From assembly GCF_013426205.1 (NCBI RefSeq), contig NC_089427.1:1240001-1304000 (forward strand): a stretch of 64,000 bases of DNA, written 5' to 3'. Under the pieces are notes generated by a model that ran no database searches, was not told where the DNA came from, and saw only the letters and a list, made by a program, of their open reading frames with translations. Origin of the DNA: Metarhizium brunneum (lineage: Eukaryota > Ascomycota > Sordariomycetes > Hypocreales > Clavicipitaceae). Every line of letters begins with the position of its first letter. Positions within the stretch are counted from its first letter, which is position 1. The position numbers were made by a program, and so were the translations under genes. Below are positions 11,169 through 24,200 of the stretch, in pieces.

Positions 11169-14100
11169 AGGAACCAGATGCGCCGCATTGGTCTGGTGGC
11201 TTTGACGGACCAACCATTCGTGGCAATCTTGTCGTTTTTTCAATCGTTTACACTTTGGAAAGCTTAGATACCCGTAACGAAAAATATGTATTTAATGGAG
11301 TAATAACTAGGTTTGTATAGTCTAATCAGCCTTATGTAAAATTGCCCTATGTAATATATGTATGTACTACACACGTGCCGTGCACTAAGCTTCTCTAGGT
11401 GGGATACAAACAACCTTGTTTTCGCTTTGCAAAAGCCAAAACCGTAGAGAGCATGAAATATGGCTGACACTCTATATATATGTATGGTGCATAAAGGAAA
11501 TCAACCAACCCTGGACGCATTAAAATGAGGTTATGCTAATCCTGTACGGGCTCTTCACAAAAACAGTCCGTGACACAACAGCCTCGCAAACAACGGTCAC
11601 GGGTGGAACCAGATCTCAATATCGTAGCCAACCAGATGCGGCAGGGTCAGACCAAGTCGGACAACTCACCCAGGATTTCTCGAACCAGTGACGCGCATCA
11701 AGGCTGCCTGCGCTCACTTCGTCATACGTCCCTCATCCTGAGGCTGAGCCACGCGACATTGGTGAAGCCGTCGTTTGTGGTGAAAATCAAGGACGCGTGC
11801 TACAAAGAGGGGTAGCCGTATGATGAAATGAGTCACAGTAGCATCTGGGAAATTGCCACCACGGACCTGTAGGAGGCGTGATGCATGCTCCTCCATGAGT
11901 TACTGACAGTGATTGAAGGAGGCGCGCAGGGCACCTATCGTCCTGAACGTTGTCCTCAGGTGCTGCTCCGGATGTTCTTGAACTCGCACCATTGTGAGCC
12001 AGAACAAATGCCACTCGGTCCAGCCTCACAGACGTATATATCTACAGACGCATATATATATATATATATATGTCGCACATGAAAGCAAGAATCCGGTCCC
12101 GAAGGCCTCCTGCTTAAACCAACGTGATAGTTGCTTCCCACTGTGATGTACGGTTGGCATTGACGTGAATCCTCGTCAGCTGTTAGTAGTTACGGCTGGT
12201 CAGTGGGGACCTCCAGCGGGTTGGGCCAGCCATAAAGCAACATGGAAACCAGGCATCAGCAGCCAATGCTTGGACGGCGATTGTTTGCTGGTTGGGGTGC
12301 CAGGTGACCAAGACGAGACTAATATGATGGCCCATGGAGCATCACCGAAAGAAGCCTCGACTGCCTGGGTATTTGGTGAGACGTAAAAAATGCAAAATGA
12401 GGAATGGGCGTCGAAGGCAGCAGGCTCTTGATTAAGTCGGTGGCCGAAATCATCAGTGTATTGTCGCTGAAAGCAAAGATTTTCAGCCGCTCACTGCCTA
12501 AAGTAGGTAGGTAAAGACCCTGCTTCTTGGTATTGTGGATGCGCAGAGTGGGATTGATCCGGTAGGGAAGACGGAGTACGGAGTAGTACCGCCAAGTACG
12601 GCGTCAAGTTCTGGCCCGTCCAACTGGATGCGACGACCTGGTTGGGTCTGCCATTGTGACGCTAAGCGGCATTGTAAAGGCATTGCTGCAAGGTCGCAAG
12701 AGGACTCATGTGCCGAGGACCTGAGGCTCGCGATAGCCCACGTACCACAGATATCGCTTTTGCATAGACATACCAAGTGCGACCATCGCTGGTGTTTTCG
12801 GGGTGGACGGAGGAGATGTCGAGGTGTAGCGTTTCTCCTGGATAAGCTGGAGGGAGAATGTAGAGATCGACCAAGGCATGGATGAAAAGAACAACTGACC
12901 TTGCCGTGCTGGCGCATATGTTGAGGTACCTGGTACTTGGTGAAGGAACAGACGACCGATGGAACGCTGCATAAAGTAAGGCTGCAGAAGAGGCAAGAAT
13001 AAAGCTACCAGGTGCCTGAGACAACTTGAAAGGCACCTGGGCTCTAACTTTGGGGTACAGTCCCTAGATGACCTCTGTGCTTTCTCAACTGCCTTGAGTG
13101 CCTCGTACCTAAAAAAATATCCAGTAGTAAAATCTTAAAACTTTGCACTGAAGCATCTATGTATTTTGCGTGTGGTCTGAAGTCGACGTCGATTCAATGA
13201 AGCGACAATTTAGTTGTTGGGCAGTCATAGCAGAAGAACAAGATTGGGTTGGGTTTACTGACGGCGAGGCAAGAGCGTTTGAGCGTGCGGGTTTGTTGGC
13301 AGCGACACGGCCCAAGAAATGTACCAGACATACGGAGTACTACTGGGTCGAAGGGAGGTACCCAGGCGCTTCGCTTCGGACACCTCGTAGGATCGCCGTT
13401 TGGAATGCCTGGAGGCCGTTATGCAACAGCAAGTCTGATGCCAGAGCCTCGAAACAACTGCTTGGGTACGTGTTTTTGCTCGACCGTCGACATTCGACAC
13501 TTGGCGCCGAGAAAGCTTCTCGCGTCGAGCGGCTCATCACCACGGCCGTTTGGGGCAGACAGCAACAGGCCCTTGGTCCTGCAGCCGCACATGTGTCGAC
13601 CCTTCCCTTGCTGCGTGCCCCAGGTGCCACCACGTCGACACATGTCTTTGTCCAGGTTTGCTTCAATCTTCTGCGACAGCTTGCGGCGACCAGTCCCCGT
13701 CGAGATTGATGGGCATACACGTCCCAAGTCGGTATCCACAATGGCTTCGTTCTTCCACGGGCATCCACAAGCCGGACACACACGCGACTCCACCAGTGGC
13801 CCAGCCCGCTGGCGCCCGTCCACGTCCCCAGTTCAGTCCACAGTCGTCGCAGCACTTGGCCAGGCCAGCGTCGGCGTCCTAGCGCTGCCAGCCTCGGGTC
13901 GTATTGCCGCCGGGTGCGCACCTGGCCAGACGAGCTTTTCCTCAACTTTGGCGACGGAGTCATGGGGGGTTAGAGATGGTGGTGGAAGTGTCTGGTGAAG
14001 AGGCACACGGAGCCGGGCTGGTGGCATCATCAAAACATGAGGAATGAACCGCGGACACGACGAGACAAGAGTGCTCTGCCACAGGGCCCTGTTCCGCCGC

Positions 14101-14741
14101 CAAGTAGCCGCCCGTCTGGCTTCTGACTGAAATCAAATTGCTATGAACACATGCATCTCTCTGCCGACTGTCCAAGTGTGCTCAAGTCATGTCAAGTAGC
14201 AAGGAGCAGTCTGGCAAAGGCCACGGGCCCCGAGCCCCGAGCCACGCAAGCCATGGACAGGCAGTTCAGTGTTTGGGATGCGCGGGTGCGTGGCATTGAT
14301 TATTGAAGCTCTGGCGAATGCCTACATGTACTCCGTATCGTTGGCTCACTTGTGGTGCCAGCCTTGAGCGCTTGACATTGACCGTGCCGCCGTCAATGTC
14401 AACATGTCAACTGGTCAAGTCTGCCTCTCTCTGCCCAGCTCCGCCCCAGGGCCCCAGAGCCCGGAGACGGGGGCCCCCCTCCAGAGCCTGGAGGCCCAGC
14501 ACCCAAACCGAACCAGCTGGCCAGACTTGACCAGTTGACCTCGACCTCGACCACTGCTTCCAGAGGCTCGTGGTCCACAATCAAAATATAAACACCCACC
14601 CCCTCATCTCGTCCCTTCAACGCCTTATCTACAGACCCCCCCGAACACGCTTTTTTCCACATTTCTCTCGCATCATCCTTTTTGATTCCCTCTTCGCACT
14701 TGTCTCGACACTTTCTCTCCCGTTATCTCTCTATCCACAAA
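11169..14741. other. Long gene-poor region upstream of 14-3-3
   Basis: About 3.6 kb with no gene I can support. It contains an (AT)n run at 12052-12071, three copies of the motif TACTCCGTA/TACGGAGTA (12577, 13331, 14329) and a block at 13.2-14.0 kb where at least four frames on both strands stay open for 130-250 codons. The last about 200 bases before 14742 are strongly pyrimidine-rich and are probably the 14-3-3 promoter and leader. Confidence 0.5.
12052..12071. repeat. (AT)n microsatellite
   Basis: Ten AT dinucleotides in noncoding DNA, preceded by a related GTATATATC segment. Confidence 0.85.
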
Positions 14742-16172
14742 ATGACCACTGAGGTACGTTCTTCTCTATTGAGTCTTGCTCCCCCCTCCCTCACCTCCTC
14801 TCAAAACTCCCACCGCCGTTGCGGCCCGTGTCTATTGCCTCATCCTGCCCGCGAGCGTGGCTGCGCAAGCTTGCAGCTCCGGCTCCGGCTCGTTACGGCG
14901 TATCCTTGGTCATATATCGACATGTTCAGTCAATCCCAGCTGCCAGACGCCGGCGACACCCCTTGCCTCCCCTCATTCTACCGCTGCCTGCGTTACGCTT
15001 TGATCCATTGGTGCATGATGCTGACGATATTTCTTCTCTTTAGCGTGAAAGGTTTGTCCGCCTACACCTGATCCAGAGACTTGTGCCTCTTCTCTCAAAG
15101 AAAACAAGAAAAATCTCCCGCGTCGCTGGCCGGAAAGACTGACATTTTTTCGATGTGCAATATAGCAAGACCTTCCTCGCCCGCCTCTGCGAGCAGGCTG
15201 AGCGCTACGATGAGATGGTCACCTACATGAAGGAGGTTGCCAAGCTCGGCGGTGAGCTGACCGTCGACGAGCGTAACCTCCTCTCCGTCGCCTACAAGAA
15301 CGTCGTTGGCACCCGCCGTGCCTCGTGGCGCATCATCTCTTCCATTGAGCAGAAGGAAGAATCCAAGGGTTCCGACAAGCACGTCTCTACCATCAAGGAA
15401 TACCGTTCCAAGATCGAAACAGAGCTGGAGAAGGTCTGCGAGGATGTTCTCAATGTTCTGGACGAGTCTCTCATCCCCAACGCTGCCTCTGGCGAGTCCA
15501 AGGTCTTCTACCACAAGATGTACGTAAAAACTGCTCCAGCCGGTTGCTCATGCACAAACAGTGTCTCCATAGATTGCTAATTGTCCTTCTCCGCTAATAG
15601 GAAGGGTGACTACCACCGATACCTTGCTGAGTTTGCCTCGGGTGAGAAGCGCAAGGGCGCTGCCACTGCTGCTCATGAGGCTTACAAGGTTAGTAAATAT
15701 CGCACGCTGCAGTTGCCTAATAAATCGTCCAATGACGGCGCGCATAACAATTGATCATTCCGTACTCCTTAAAGCTCTTGATGCTAACCCTCTGAAAACT
15801 CTTTAGAACGCCACCGACGTTGCTCAGACTGACCTTACTCCCACTCATCCCATCCGCCTGGGTCTGGCTCTGAACTTCTCAGTCTTCTACTACGAGATTC
15901 TCAACTCGCCCGACCGTGCTTGCCACCTCGCCAAGCAGGCCTTTGACGATGCCATTGCCGAGCTCGACTCACTCTCTGAGGAGTCCTACCGCGATAGCAC
16001 TCTGATTATGCAGCTGCTGCGCGACAACTTGACGCTGTGGACTTCATCCGACAACGCCGAGGCCGAGGGCGCTGGTGCTGCTGATGCCCCCAAGAAGGAG
16101 GAGGGCGAGGCTGCGGACAAGCCTACTGAGGAGGCCAAGGCTGAGGAGCCCGCGCCTGAGGCCACCAACTAA
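14742..16172 (+). CDS. 14-3-3 family protein
   Basis: Five exons: 14742-14753, 15044-15051, 15166-15519, 15601-15688 and 15807-16172, giving 275 residues. The protein begins [20 protein letters not shown], carries the phosphopeptide-binding groove segments ([62 protein letters not shown]) and ends in an acidic Ala/Glu/Lys/Pro tail. 14-3-3 dimers bind phosphoserine/threonine motifs of many clients and control signalling, cell cycle and metabolism in cytosol and nucleus. The second exon is only 8 nt (CGTGAAAG) and supplies R-E-S across its junctions; without it the N-terminus loses the conserved ESK residues. The first intron is 290 nt, long for a fungus. The promoter side is strongly pyrimidine-rich. 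Confidence 0.95.
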
Positions 16173-17397
16173 ACTCTTTTTTTCTCACATCTCCGATATC
16201 ATGAGCATTTCGGCAAAATGGTACCGAGATGCGATTTTGGGCTGGCTTGTTCTCGCATATTAACCTCTATTGTACACGAGAACAGCTGGATCGTGTTTTT
16301 TAGGGCTGGCAGGCAGGTGAATTTTGCGCCGGTGCGCAGATGCGTCGATGTTTTATTTTACGGCAAACGCGTGGAGGGGTCAAGGTGGTCCTTGTTATCG
16401 ACTAGGGAAAAATGGAAATTGTTATGGTCACGGATTGAATTCGTACGTTTTCGCCCCATTTCACCTTTTCGTTGGGCCAGAAAGCCTTTGCTGGTAGTCT
16501 AGTCTCTTGTCAGGCGAGACTTTTCTCATCAGCAACGCTTTTTTCCGGGTACTTGCCGTATCACGGATGATCCCTTCCACCACGAGAGTTTTGCCCCTGG
16601 TGTCGTTGTTTTCCATGTCTGGTTTGACGACTCGCCGACTCGAGTCAATGCAAATGTTGCTGTTGGTTTTTCTTGGTGTCCTTGTTTTTGCCTCTTGCCC
16701 CTCCCCCATTTCATTATTGTTATGTCTGTTATTTTTTTTTAGTTGCTGGCTGCTCGTTTTCCTCCTGTATAATGGCTCAGTCTCTCTCGGGAGAGAAGGA
16801 ATCGTCATGTGGCTGTTGCATCTTCATTTCCCTCCCCCAACGCACAAAAACTAAAAAATCACTTATACCGTTCTCCACGGCCGATAATGAGTGAAGAGAC
16901 GATGATAGTTTCGTCTCGTGACTGGGGCGGCTTGTATGTAAAGCTGGATTGTGGACAAGTAGTACGTTTCTATGGGGACTGAATTTCCCATGCATGATTC
17001 GGTGCTACGTTGCTGGTCTGGTTTACACTCTAGGCGTGGATTAATGAACACTGAAATAAAAATCTAAACTACGTGCCTCTTGGTGTGATTGCGTAGGGGA
17101 AGATTGTGGGTTTGTAGTCACGAAGTATGGCATTTCATACGAGGCTTTTTGATGCCAATTTGACTGGGTATGATGAATATGCATATTAACCAATTATGCT
17201 AGATTAAGTAAATATAAACCGTGAGGGAAAGTATACGTATATACTGCTGACATGCCAGACTCCGTCACCATATGCCCAATATTCAACGCCAGTGCACGAA
17301 CCGCATGTGTATTGTTCCTGTTTTTTTTTTTCATTGTCTCATCCTGCATGGCTTTGAAATAATCTTCAAGCCGGGTATCATTCTCTTCTGTCCAGTT
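16173..17397. other. 3' region of 14-3-3 and convergent intergenic DNA
   Basis: T-rich DNA with long poly-T and poly-pyrimidine patches. An open frame of 115 codons at 16507-16854 is dominated by Leu/Phe/Ser codons from the T-rich composition and is not credible as a gene. The segment separates the 14-3-3 stop from the stop of the minus-strand orphan at 17398. Confidence 0.55.
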
Positions 17398-17892
17398 TCA
17401 TGAAGTGGCTGCGCGATTCTGATCTAATAGGCGAGCGGCTCGTTCCAAACGCTCGTGCTTCTCTCTAAGACCTCGACCCGTGCCGACCTTGTCATCGCTG
17501 CTCTCTTCACCAAGACCGACTGCTTCTTCGATTGTATCGACGCCTCTTGCGTCCACCGGGGGCGGGGGAGGCGGTGGTGCGCGGTACATGGCAGTCTTGA
17601 TGGCAGGTTCATGGTCCAGGTCTTCATCTTCAAAACCGCCGAAGCGGCCGCCTGATAGACGACGGGCAATGCGGCGCCAGAATCGGCGGCCCCGAGACAT
17701 GGCACCAGCGCTATGTTGCCGTTGTGACAAGGAATTCCCAGCAGACGAGTGTGTATCCGAAAGAGAGAAGGCGATGCCCGTGGAACTGGCTGCCGAAGAG
17801 GCAGCGTCGTCAAGTGCCGAGGCGACTTCAGAACGCCAGATGAGAATACGGTTCTGAGTTGAGGCAGAAATGTTCGACCCCCGTGCAGCCAT
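17398..17892 (-). CDS. Hypothetical Arg/Pro-rich protein
   Basis: Single exon, 164 residues, starting MAARGSNISASTQNRILIWR. I do not recognise a family. It has a Ser/Ala-rich N-terminal third, a strongly basic patch (SRGRRFWRRIARRLSGGRFGG, near residues 66-86), an acidic patch, an eight-proline run before VDARGVDTIEEA, and a charged, helix-prone C-terminus (REKHERLERAARLLDQN). There is no signal peptide or membrane segment. The basic WRR..RR motif could bind membrane or nucleic acid; that is a guess. An ATG in a reasonable context and a distinct codon-like composition support it over the other strand, where only broken frames exist. Confidence 0.6.
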   Translation of the reverse strand: MAARGSNISASTQNRILIWRSEVASALDDAASSAASSTGIAFSLSDTHSSAGNSLSQRQHSAGAMSRGRRFWRRIARRLSGGRFGGFEDEDLDHEPAIKTAMYRAPPPPPPPVDARGVDTIEEAVGLGEESSDDKVGTGRGLREKHERLERAARLLDQNRAATS

Positions 17893-20800
17893 GGCTGAAA
17901 TTTTGGAAGAGACAAGAGGCTAAGGACTTTTGGTCAGGGTCCAAGTGTTGAAGGAAGGAATGCCGTGTGACTCTCCGTCCAAGGTCGGAGACCCAACCAG
18001 GAAGTTCTGAAACGGAGGTGCAGAAGTTTCTCTGGATAAGTTGTCCAGTCCAAAGGCTAGTTATACTTTCTTTGGATAATACTACTTCACCCTGTATGAA
18101 GAAAGAATTGGGACTTGGACTGCCTCTTGTTTAGTCTAGTCTGTTGTTTTCACGTTGAAATGTTTGTACTCGGCCCTATGAGGCAATGGCGCGGCACTGG
18201 TAAGTTTCGGCAGGTATATCGTATGTTAGTGCCGTTGGCGGTTCGGTGTATTGGCAGAGAGTATTTCTTATGTCTGAGTCAATTTCGGCAGGGTACTCGC
18301 AATCTCAGATGCTGCCCATACGCCCCGTGACCGACACCAGCTGACTGGAACGGGCGGCAGTCGGGTAGAGGAATTAAATGCGATCGTGAGAAAAATGGTG
18401 ACCTCGGAAGTGCTAGTTTCTTTGGATCGAGGCTGCGTGGGTTCGGAGCCAGGAGCGTGACTGGGGTAGTTGTGTGGGTGCTGGTGGATTAGTATTTGAC
18501 TGTTGGCACCAGGTCCAATCAAGCAACCGATATTAACGGTACGTTGGTATAATAGCTTTCAAATGTATGGGTATCTTGCGGATAGGATAGAAGCTGAATG
18601 GCGCACGGGGTTGTGTCATCCAAGGAGAGAGGGCAAACGCAAGCGATGTGGACTATAAGAGCTCTGCCTCACGGGACACGCAGATGTGAGCGAGTTATTA
18701 GAGGGTGGAGAGTAGGGAAGAAAACGTGTTGGTGTGTGTAGTCATTCGCGAGTAGGTGGGCGTTGTCGACTTTAAGGACCGCTGCGTTGAAGGGGCCTAG
18801 CCTCGATGACAGACAGCCTGGTTGGAGACACCTGAGCAAGGGAAACGGCTAAAGGAAGGCCAGAACAGAACAGAGGGAAGCTTCCTAAGCTAACGAGAAG
18901 ACCGTTAGTCTAGGTCCTATCGCTCGCTGTACAACGGCAGTGGAGGGTGGGCAGGCACATACTAGGGAGTTGTTCGTGAGTAGTAGTATGAGAAGCACAT
19001 GGATGAAGTCTTGGAGGCGATCGCCTCGGGAGACAGCCGAAGCTTAATCAGAGCAATGGAGATGGGCCTCACAGCACCCATAACACCAGAGCACCACCGC
19101 ACCCTGGGTTCGTGCAGCAGTATCTCGATGGCGATCGCTGATACGCCAAGGTACAAACATGGAAACTGGAGCCGGTGGTGGTGGCGGAGGAGGCGGCGTC
19201 GTGGAGGTCAAGCCGTGGATGGCCAAGATGGGACGATGGATTCTGGTCTCGTGATGGCTCGTGGCATGCGGCAGTCTGCTCACCTGGTTGGAGGAGAGCA
19301 AGAGGGCTCAATGACTCTTCCCTTCGCGAGTGGGAAAACAGCCTGGCGTGTTCCTTCCCGCCACCGTTCTCCGTCCCAAGCCTAGAACTCAGAACTGGTG
19401 TCTGCGCGGAATACTCCGTATCAAGATGTGAAGATTGAATGATTCTCGATTCCTTGCCCGAAGTTGGTGTTGAGCCTTCTCTGCCGTCCACCGGAGCCAG
19501 GTGGACCTCTTTTCGCATCATCATTTCCACGCCCCTGCGAGACCGTGCAGCAGTCACGTCGCTATCGGTACTTAATCCGGTACTCTACCACCCAGATCAC
19601 GGCGGCAGTAGCAGTCGAATGGGTGCTGTGGTGGGTGGCAGCAATTCGGACACTTCCTGCGCATGCTGACCTAGGGCTATGGAGTAGTACATCAGCCCAC
19701 CAATGCAGCCCACATCGCGAGGCGGCAACAGCCAAGACCAAGGTAATCGCCGTGGCCGCCCAACAACCGCAACACCAACCGCGAAGTACCGTGATGCGTT
19801 GTAACGGACTTGGGCAGGGGCCCCGGTAGTCTTGCTGTCTTGGCCTGGCGATTCATCACTGGCGTGGCCGAGCTGTGGAGACGGCGCAAGCCCCAAGGCC
19901 TTGGACGTTGCATGTGGTCGCCACTTCTGTCAGAGCAGCAGCCGGAACAGCTGCGTAGCTGGGGTGCTGGTGAGACTGGCATGTTGTACCAGGCTACTAC
20001 TAGTATGTACTCCGTACTACTACTAGTAATAGCTTCATCTAATATTGTATGCTGTGCGAAAACTAATAGCGCAGAGGATGGACTGACAAACTTCTCGAGC
20101 GGGTGGACGGCCTTGGCGGAACCGTCACGCCCTCAGACATGACAATGCCGGACACGCAAATCGGCAGGCATGGTGTCTTCCACACTGGTCCGTTGTCGTA
20201 CCCAAACCTCAAAGCCATGTTGGCTCGAGCATTCTCTGGCGGCTCAGAAACGGCAATAGGGCGGCCCGAGGTTTGCAGCCAATTTGCAGATTCCGCCTCA
20301 TTTAACAAGCGATGCAGCTGATGAGCAACCCAAATCTCCCCAGCCCCCAGCCGTTCCCGTTCGTGTCTTCGTCGTTGTGGGGGAGACAACAGGGCCCGGG
20401 CTTGAACTCAACTATCAGCCCACCTTTATTACTCGGCCCAGAGCCCTTGGGAGCATTCCAGAGCCCTCAATCATCTCCAGAATCCGTCCTTCATCTCACC
20501 TCTGCCGCTCTTCCTATATCCGAATTGTCAGAGGATTTTTAGCGTCAATCTGTCCTCCTTCATCCGTGTTGATGACAGCCCTGCCCCCACCACGTTAAAC
20601 AATTGCTCGTGTACCGGCATAATGAGTAATACCCCTAGTTCTGTCTAGCCCCGGACCGGCAGCGTCGTGTTCTCATAATATCGTGGTATCAAAGCGACGA
20701 TGCGCCATCATGTCATTGCGCCTACAAGAGAGTAGCACCAGCTACTCAGTTACATCTTGCAACTGTGTCTCGCGTCCAATCACTTGCCAATATTCGTCAA

Positions 20801-21267
20801 TGGGAGGGCTCATCCTCCGGGATTTCAGTCACGTCACACGCATTGCATCGCCCGTTAGTTTCAAGCTGTTTAGCTCTAACAAGAGTCTCATAGGGTCAAT
20901 ACGCCGTACGCCGTACGTACATACATACATACCCAGAGCTTGGCTACCATTGCATGCCCAATTGCCAAGTTTGTATCCTTCCCTCGCTCCCGCCCTTCCC
21001 CCCGGTCATTTGGTGTAACCATGTATCGTCTATTGTTCCCGTTCACGTACCCAAAAGAAAAATGTCTCTCTTTCTTTGCAGCGCCATGTGCTCATTAGAG
21101 TGTTCCACGAACCACCAGTCGTGTTCGATTCCGTGGAGTATTTGTTTCGTAGCCAAAGTGCTCCCTGATCGATTTTTATCCTTGCCGCCGCTCCCGTGCC
21201 CCCTGTTCTCTCTGATCAGACACGGCCAAGGCAAACCAAGGCTCCCAGGACATCCCAACTAGTAGTA
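17893..21267. other. Long gene-poor region
   Basis: About 3.4 kb between the start of the minus-strand orphan and the stop of the minus-strand phosphatase. Open frames are up to 162 codons (19069-19557 on -) but are low in protein-like features and mutually overlapping. It holds two copies of TACTCCGTA (19412 and 20008), the second inside an imperfect inverted repeat (19993-20033), and a CATA tandem run near 20920-20935. Confidence 0.5.
19993..20033. repeat. Imperfect inverted repeat around TACTCCGTA
   Basis: The left arm GCTACTACTAGTATGTAC pairs, with a few changes, with the reverse complement of the right arm ending TACTAGTAATAGC. The centre is the dispersed motif TACTCCGTA. No gene is nearby. 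Confidence 0.55.
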
Positions 21268-24200
21268 CTATTGCTTCGAACTGGGCTGCAGGGCTTCCCA
21301 CCCACCAATACCTTCACCGCCATCATCATCCGTCGAGTCCAACAGGTCCACGGATGCAGAGGATCCTGCAGCCTCCTGGCCGTGGCGGCTTGGGAGTGGA
21401 GGTTTAAATCCGTTGGCGTGCCCCGCGGTGCCGGCTGGTCCCTTGCTGTTGCGGGCCCCGCCTTGTCCACCGCCAACAATTGCTGTTGCCGATTGAGATT
21501 CAGCAGCCGTCTGTTGTGGTGCCACGGCCACGGCTTTCCGAGCCAGCAACGCGTGCTGACTCACCTGTGATGTGGTAGACGCCGGCCGTGCAGGGCGAGC
21601 AGGCGTGGCGTCCTCGCTTCGTGCAGACGTGCTTACTGTTGAACCAGTTGTTGTCTTCGAGAGTGGTGAGCCTGCGGCCAGATGGGCGGGCTTCTTGCCC
21701 ACTGGCGGGGGAGGCTTGCCGGCTTTGCCTGCAAGTTGTTGCGACAGCTGTGATACTTGTGGTGCTTGTGAAGCTACCGATGCGGAACGCGGTGTTGTGG
21801 GCAATGCCGGTAGAGTCTGAGTTCTATCCAAACCGAAGGCCTGCGTTGTAGCAGTAGAGACAGATGTGTTTGGTCTCGAACTTGCCGTTTGTCGTCGAGG
21901 CGGTGGCGGCGGCGGTGGTGTTGCGGATATGCCTGTGTCAGACTGACTGCTAATGCTCTGCTCATCATCTAGTCGCAAGCGTCCCACCTTCGCGGGCAGC
22001 TTAGAAGGCTCATGTGGTATCGGAATCTGTTTCCTCGACACTGCCGCAGCCCGTTCCGCCATCGCTTTTGGCAACGACACCTTCTCATACGGCGAGCTCG
22101 ATATACTAGAATATCCAGTCGAAGACCTTGGCACCGACACCCAGTCAGGCTCTTCACTCTGGCCAAACGGATTCGACGGCCGGTTCGGATTCAGGGCCAT
22201 TGGGAGACCGTCGCGACCATTCGGCGCTGCCACTTGCGCCCGCGCCGGTTGTCTGTTCTCCAGCCACCATTTCTGGCGGTCTGAACTCGCGGGCGGAAGA
22301 CCGGGCTCAATGGAATCATACCCAATAAGGTCCTCATCATCTGATTCTTCGCCGTCGCCCAGATGGGCCGTGGGGTCGCCTACGTCTGCTTTGCGGCGCT
22401 GGTACAGCTCGAGGCTGATATTTTGGCGTTTTCTCTCGTCAACAATGTTGACTCTGCATTCAAACGTAGCATATACCGGGCGGTGGTCGGAGAATCTGAG
22501 CGGTGCGGAATTGTACGAGGTTTGGCGGAGATTAGCGCCTTTTCTGAGGATGCGGTCTGTCCATGCTGGAATTCGTGCCTTTTCACTAATTTTTTGCTTC
22601 CTCGTCAGTCTTGTTACACGGCACATTGAGATGGGTTTGAATACGGTGTGGCTCACGAGCTGTCATAGGTGTCTGAACCGACGTCGAATTTGTACGTGGG
22701 CATAAAATTGATCCGAGCCTCCGAGTAGAATGGGAACGATAAGCCAGCAACCATCTGTAAGTTGAGCTGGTCATTTTCGTAGAGTGTCTCTAGATCTTGC
22801 TTTTTGACTAGAGCCTTTGCGGCTTCTAAGCCTAGTCCAATGCGATAGTTGAAGTCACCCATCCAAATGATGGCGTCTACACGGGTCAATTTAGTTGAAA
22901 AAGTCCCATCATCCCAGGGCTGAATGCTATGGGTTGCTTACCGTGATCTTCAATCCCTCGATTACGTTGAAATCGCAACCCATGGTGAATCGTCGTGTAA
23001 TCCCTGTTCCTCTCATCGTAGTTTGAAAACCCGGCTGCCAAATGCGCCGTGACAAAGCAAATTTGCGTATTGGCGTAATCGAATCGAATCGCCACGGCTC
23101 CCTTGTTTCCAGCCATACCTGAAAGACCGGTTTTTTTGACGCTTCCCTCGACATTTTTAATGTTCTTCAAGATGGACGTCTTTACAAAAATGCATAGAGC
23201 GGCCCCGACGAGTTGTCCACTTCGCAAGAGGACGTATTTGTCCCTTCCAAGTCTGGCTTGCCTATCGTTCAACGTGCGCTTGACGGCTTCTTCCCATAGA
23301 TGTTTTATTGAAGGGTCGCTGTTCATAATTTGCTGAGGGCTTAGCTCAACGATTTCTTGAAAGGCAACCACATAGATGTCGGGTTGCTCGACGCCTGGTG
23401 AGGGGCCAAACAGCCAGGGCGACAAGTCGTGGCCTATGCCGTCTGTGCGGCCGTTCAGGTTGAATGTACCGGTCCATATGGTGATGTTTTCTGACGATGT
23501 GAATTCATCGCTCCGCTTGGAGAGTTCAATGGAAACAAAATCGCTGATGGGGTCGAACAAATGCACTGGAGCCTGACCCATAAGGCGGCCGAGCAACATG
23601 TCAATCGTCACTTGCCGCGAAGGGTCGACAAAGTTGTTATGGTAAATGCGCTGCACCGACTTGCGCACATCGGCCATGGCACCGGCCAGGGACATCTTGC
23701 CATGACGTGTGAAGGAAGATTTCAGGGCGCCGGTCCCCGCGTAGATTTTGGATAAAGAGTCGCCATTGTCTGCCCAGAGGCTAGAGTGCCTCATCCAAAA
23801 GTCAGATGCCGCGTAGTCGCTTCGGTGAGCCAGGAACGACTCCACGGCCATTTGTGAAATCAGTGTCTGGATCAAGTTCGTCCGGTCCAAACAATCCAGG
23901 CAGTTGGTGCGGAACACACCGTCCTGTTGCAATACAACCACCATGCGGCCGTTGTTGGTCCCGCCGGTCCTATCAGCCGGGTCATCTGTTTTCTCAGCAA
24001 GAAAGTATGCAAACCCGTCTGTTGACCCTTCGATATACCGGCGAATATCTTTCGCGGCTTCATAGCCCGCCGGACCTTTTGTTTCCGCATGAAAATCATA
24101 ATGCGTCTCGCGAAGCAAAGCATGCTCAGCTGAGACACCGCTGGACTGGCTGTATGGAGAGTGTCGAATAGCGTTGCGGTACAGTGTCGACAGTTCAACT

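Noticed and set aside
13249..13998. 249-codon plus-strand frame as a gene
   Set aside because: Overlaps equally long frames on both strands, no recognisable domain or signal; composition explains it.
16507..16854. 115-codon hydrophobic frame after 14-3-3
   Set aside because: The hydrophobic residues come from T-rich 3' UTR sequence.
19069..19557. 162-codon minus-strand frame
   Set aside because: Overlapping frames and unordered low-complexity protein.
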